From NCBI GenBank assembly GCA_022393335.1, contig JAJEKB010021497.1:1-64000 (forward strand): a stretch of DNA of 64,000 nt. The letters are read 5' to 3'. Under the pieces are notes generated by a model. The model had not been told where the DNA came from and did no database searches. It saw only the letters and a program-made list of their open reading frames with translations. The translations under genes were made by a program, and so were the position numbers. The DNA comes from Macrotrachela quadricornifera. Lineage: Eukaryota; Rotifera; Eurotatoria; Philodinida; Philodinidae. Positions 60,599-64,000 of the stretch are shown here, in pieces (within the stretch, counting starts at the first letter, position 1; each line of letters begins with the position of its first letter).

Positions 60599-62865
60599 AA
60601 ATTGTAATTATTTATTTTAAAAAATGTATTTCTTTTTTCTTTTTCTAAATTAATAAAGATTTTCTAATTATAAAGAATTTATATAAGCATAATCATTGTT
60701 TTCAATCTCTTTAAATTGTCGAAATTTTGTTTAATGATTTTAAAAGTCTGTATCTTTTTTCATTTCATTTTCGAGTGATAATACAATTCAATGTATGACA
60801 AGTTTTTAAAAAAATTTCGTTAATCATCAGATAGTCGAATAAATTTACATTGTATTTATCTTTTAAAATTATAAAAATGTATATTTCAATTAAGAATAGT
60901 TTATTTGGATTGATAAATCAAAAGTATATTTATCACACTCTTTTGAAACACGATCTAAAAGAAGTGTTTTAAAGAATAGGAACAAAAATTTGAAACTTCT
61001 TCGTCTCGTACAGACATAGATAAATTTTCTCATTTAATATGTAAACAGCTGTATTATATTTCATATTATGGTGCTGTAAAAATTTTATTAACAGCTTTTC
61101 CATCTTTAGTATGTTCCAAAAGTTATTAACCAAAATGAAAATTCTCTATCTCGAGGGTATTAGTAAAACACTCGACGACTCACAATGAGCCAAAACTTTG
61201 ACAATATAAGAATGATTTCCCATGCGCACTGTTTTTTCAATTTACTAAGACCTATGATGATTCACATCTTTTACTAGTGAATAGACCGAATCCAGTTAGG
61301 CTTTTATAAATTAACTTAAAAAAATATAATAGGAAGTGTATTTTTTCAATCATAGAGTTTTTAATTGAGAAGTATGCTCCTTATTAATTTTCTTAGGGTA
61401 GTTGATGAAGGTCTAATATTTTGAGTATTTTATATAAACTCCAGTCAGTTTACTCATTGATAAAAGATATGGGTCATTGCGTGCTTTACAAATACGCCAT
61501 ATCTTAATTATGATTCCATCAAATGATCTGAGATTTTTACTTATAATAGAGAACATTTTCAAATTTGTTTCTCATAAATTCAGTAAATGTTTTCAGATAA
61601 AAAGAAAGAGATCTAAGCGATTAGAAGTCTACAATAACGATATAAAACTGAAGAAACTCAAGTAAACTTACACGTGTCGACTTTTGAAACTCAGAAAAAA
61701 GTTTTATTGTGCACTGAATCTAAAATTATTGTATTTCGGAGTTTTTAGGAATTTGACATTCATAATAATAACTTACAAGAGAGTTCGTAAGTTTCTAACT
61801 GATAAGTTTGCAAGTATTGTCAAAATCTTAACTTTAAATATTGACTAATGCTTTCTCATTCTAGAATGAGTACCTCAAAACATATTGGGTAGATCTATTT
61901 CTGTTCAATACAAATTAGCGGGATATTAGAAGCTAATATCGGTCTAAACCATAGCGTTTTCACTCCGAAATGTTGAGCTCATTTTTTCTGATCAATTTTG
62001 GTTGAGTCTCACAGAATCCAAATAGCTAGTGGTTTTCAGTGTATACTTTCATAACAAAATTTCAAAAAAGATTAAGTTCTATTATCAACATTTCGCCAAC
62101 AACTGTCATTCTCTAACTGTGAAAATACTTGAATATCAAGAAACCTTACATATAAAGTTTAATATGATTATGCTACATTTTAGTTATCTCATCTATCATC
62201 TTAGTAGAAACATTCTTTTTTTTATGGATTGCAATATCTTTTACCTGTGTTAATTAATTATTTCAAATAAAAATAGATTAAACTTATCAAATGTAAAGAA
62301 ATTATATCGTTATTGAAAAAAGGCAGTCAAAACATAGTTAGATACTGTTTAACATTAGTTGCTATCAGTTCAAAATGAAAACTTTTTAAAGAAATCTTTG
62401 TTCATTCTTTATCTTAGTCTTAAGAATTGTATGAGTTTAATAGTACATATTTCCTGTTTCTCAAAAGTACTGATTATTTAATTGATACATAAAATTCACC
62501 GATTTTACGTCGGTAATATCAAGAATTAGGACTGATCGGTTCGGATTGATTCGGAAAATCGAATCAGTTTCAAGTCCAAAGCGATCTCCATCACAAGTAA
62601 AAAAACAGTCTATCTAATTGAACTATAACCGAGATATAGTATTTTTTTTTTGAGCAATAACTTTCCACACACTTTGTATTACCTTCTCAATCCATAGAAT
62701 ATCTGCATTGAATCATTTTTAATATACAGCTGTTTGCAAAAATCTTGAAAAAAAATTTTTTCGTAAATGATTTTTCTCTGCTATTATAAATAACAACAAA
62801 AGTCATTTTTTGAGAGTCAAGCTCTCAACAGATATACTATATTTCGTGTATACAGAAGTGCAATT
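60599..62865. other. Gene-free stretch after STIM
   Basis: It starts with the STIM 3' UTR. Beyond that are only short frames without motifs (for example 61477-61665 and 62029-62253), no RNA gene and no repeat with recognisable ends. Confidence 0.5.
60652..60657 (+). terminator. Possible STIM polyadenylation signal
   Basis: AATAAA 54 bp past the STIM stop codon, after a T-rich run. The position is typical for a short 3' UTR. Confidence 0.5.
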
Positions 62866-62899
62866 TTGTCCTTTTCAATATGTATTTATTCAATTATGC

Positions 62900-63660
62900 T
62901 GTCAATCAGTATTTTGAAAGGTCATCATCTTTCAATTTTGTCTTTTTGGAACAGGAACATACGATCTACTTCTCTTATTCATCCTGAAACAAATATTCCA
63001 CTGAACACTATTTATTATAATATTGACAAATTAAAACAAATAGGTTCAATTAAACAGCGAGGTGAAAATGATCGATCACGTATTTATGCATTTGTACACG
63101 ATACGATCAAATGCATTGAAATTTTGTAAGAAACATCCATTCGACCAGGGGAAGATCATAGGATAGTTTTCAACCCACAATGTTTACCTCAAGAGAGTGT
63201 TTACTCCTCTCATAGTTGAATTTACCACAGAAAATGCGTTTTTTAGGCAATGTGGACGTGTAATTATTTTCTAAATAACTGGAGGACGAAAACCAACAGC
63301 AATTTGCGGTTCTCTTCATCGAGCACAAGAGAGTTTAGAATACTCAAAAAAAAACGACTAAAGTGTGTAAAATGAAGAGTAATCACATGAGTGGAAATAT
63401 TCACCGAATAAGAAAGTGATAAGCGAGATCAAATTTCATAACTCATAATCTATATACGTATGTAGAGAAACATGTCTTTCAATGTGTTCAGTATGAATTT
63501 GAATACGGTAAGAGCTAGCGACGCCAAACCGTCTATGGTATGGCCTTATGTTCAGAGAAGGATTGAGAAAAGTCAAGCTACCCATACGAATAGGTTGGAG
63601 TAAAATTTCACACAGATTATGATACATTACAATTTTTAGCAATCTTTCAAGAGCTTTGGA
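62900..63660 (+). pseudogene. Probable Tc1/mariner-type transposase remnant
   Basis: An open frame ending at 63129 encodes, from about 62950, a helix-turn-helix-like block: RNIRSTSLIHPETNIPLNT followed by IYYNIDKLKQIGSIKQRGEN. This looks like the N-terminal DNA-binding part of Tc1/mariner-type transposases (R-S-x-x-x-I, then IPxxTxYYNIxKLxxxGSIxxRGGNGR). Downstream the frame breaks repeatedly. Around 63530-63660 weak pieces in different frames could be part of the catalytic domain, but no DDE motif can be assigned. Inverted ends were not found. The first 28 codons of the open frame are probably not part of the protein. Confidence 0.5.
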
Positions 63661-64000
63661 GTATTTGTTATCATTGTTAAGGTATCCGCCTGTTATTGTG
63701 ACTATTTTCTACGGAGAGTTGGCGTGAAGTATGACAATAAACATGTATAAAAAGAAAGAAATCCACATCTCCACTTTATTTACTTAACTATCTGGTTTCA
63801 ACATAACTGTAAGTATATCCATGATGTGATATGTTATAACAAAAGATGAAAAGTTCTTAAGCAGATCCTCTATACATCTTCTGTTGTTTTCTGATACGAC
63901 AAGTTTTTCGTGTAGAGATTTCCCGAGAAACGTCGGATACTACTGCTAGTTAGTAACTAAAGAATCTATATTATAATCTATATTATAATGTTGAGTGTGT
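63661..64000. other. Gene-free window end
   Basis: No coding frame or element ends are seen. A direct repeat of AATCTATATTAT occurs twice in a row at about 63962-63986. Confidence 0.4.

Overview
The window is AT-rich eukaryotic nuclear DNA with mostly short introns (about 40-80 bp). It carries single-copy animal genes (CNOT4, a kinesin-4 motor, alpha-tubulin, a dopamine D2-like receptor, STIM) next to F-box/LRR-like genes and decayed mobile-element debris. This mix, together with an intron-bearing zinc alcohol dehydrogenase of microbial type, suggests a bdelloid rotifer. That is an inference from family style, not something the sequence proves.

Layout: (1) 0.7-10.2 kb holds broken genes (an LRR-like remnant, a zinc/formaldehyde-dehydrogenase-like pseudogene and an EF-hand pseudogene) around one intact three-exon F-box gene. 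A 765-bp foldback element sits in an intron of the EF-hand pseudogene. (2) 10.2-20.2 kb has no intact gene. It contains a 66-bp tandem repeat, a 69-bp shard of F-box sequence, three copies of a second foldback family within a diverged duplication, a 1.8-kb element with ATCGCGAT-rich ends, and a 10-N assembly gap at the centre of a palindrome. (3) 20.2-21.9 kb is an F-box gene with one in-frame TAG. (4) 24.0-37.8 kb is a compact gene block: CNOT4 (-), KIF21-like kinesin (+) and a divergent alpha-tubulin (+). CNOT4 and the kinesin diverge from a 552-bp shared upstream region. (5) 37.8-47.5 kb is a 6.8-kb gene-free stretch followed by a six-exon dopamine D2-like receptor. (6) 47.5-53.8 kb is gene-free, with a hAT-like short element and a second copy of the first foldback family. 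(7) 53.9-60.6 kb has an orphan secreted protein (+), a convergent proline-rich orphan (-) and a compact STIM (+). (8) 60.6-64 kb is gene-free apart from a probable Tc1/mariner-type transposase remnant.

Eight multi-exon models (F-box at 4.6 kb, CNOT4, kinesin, tubulin, receptor, secreted orphan, proline-rich orphan, STIM) were built by hand. Each has GT-AG introns, matching phases and a total length divisible by three. No operon-like or defence-like system is visible. The most unusual items are the foldback families, the nonsense codons falling at apparent Gln positions, the altered alpha-tubulin K40 loop and the two orphan genes.
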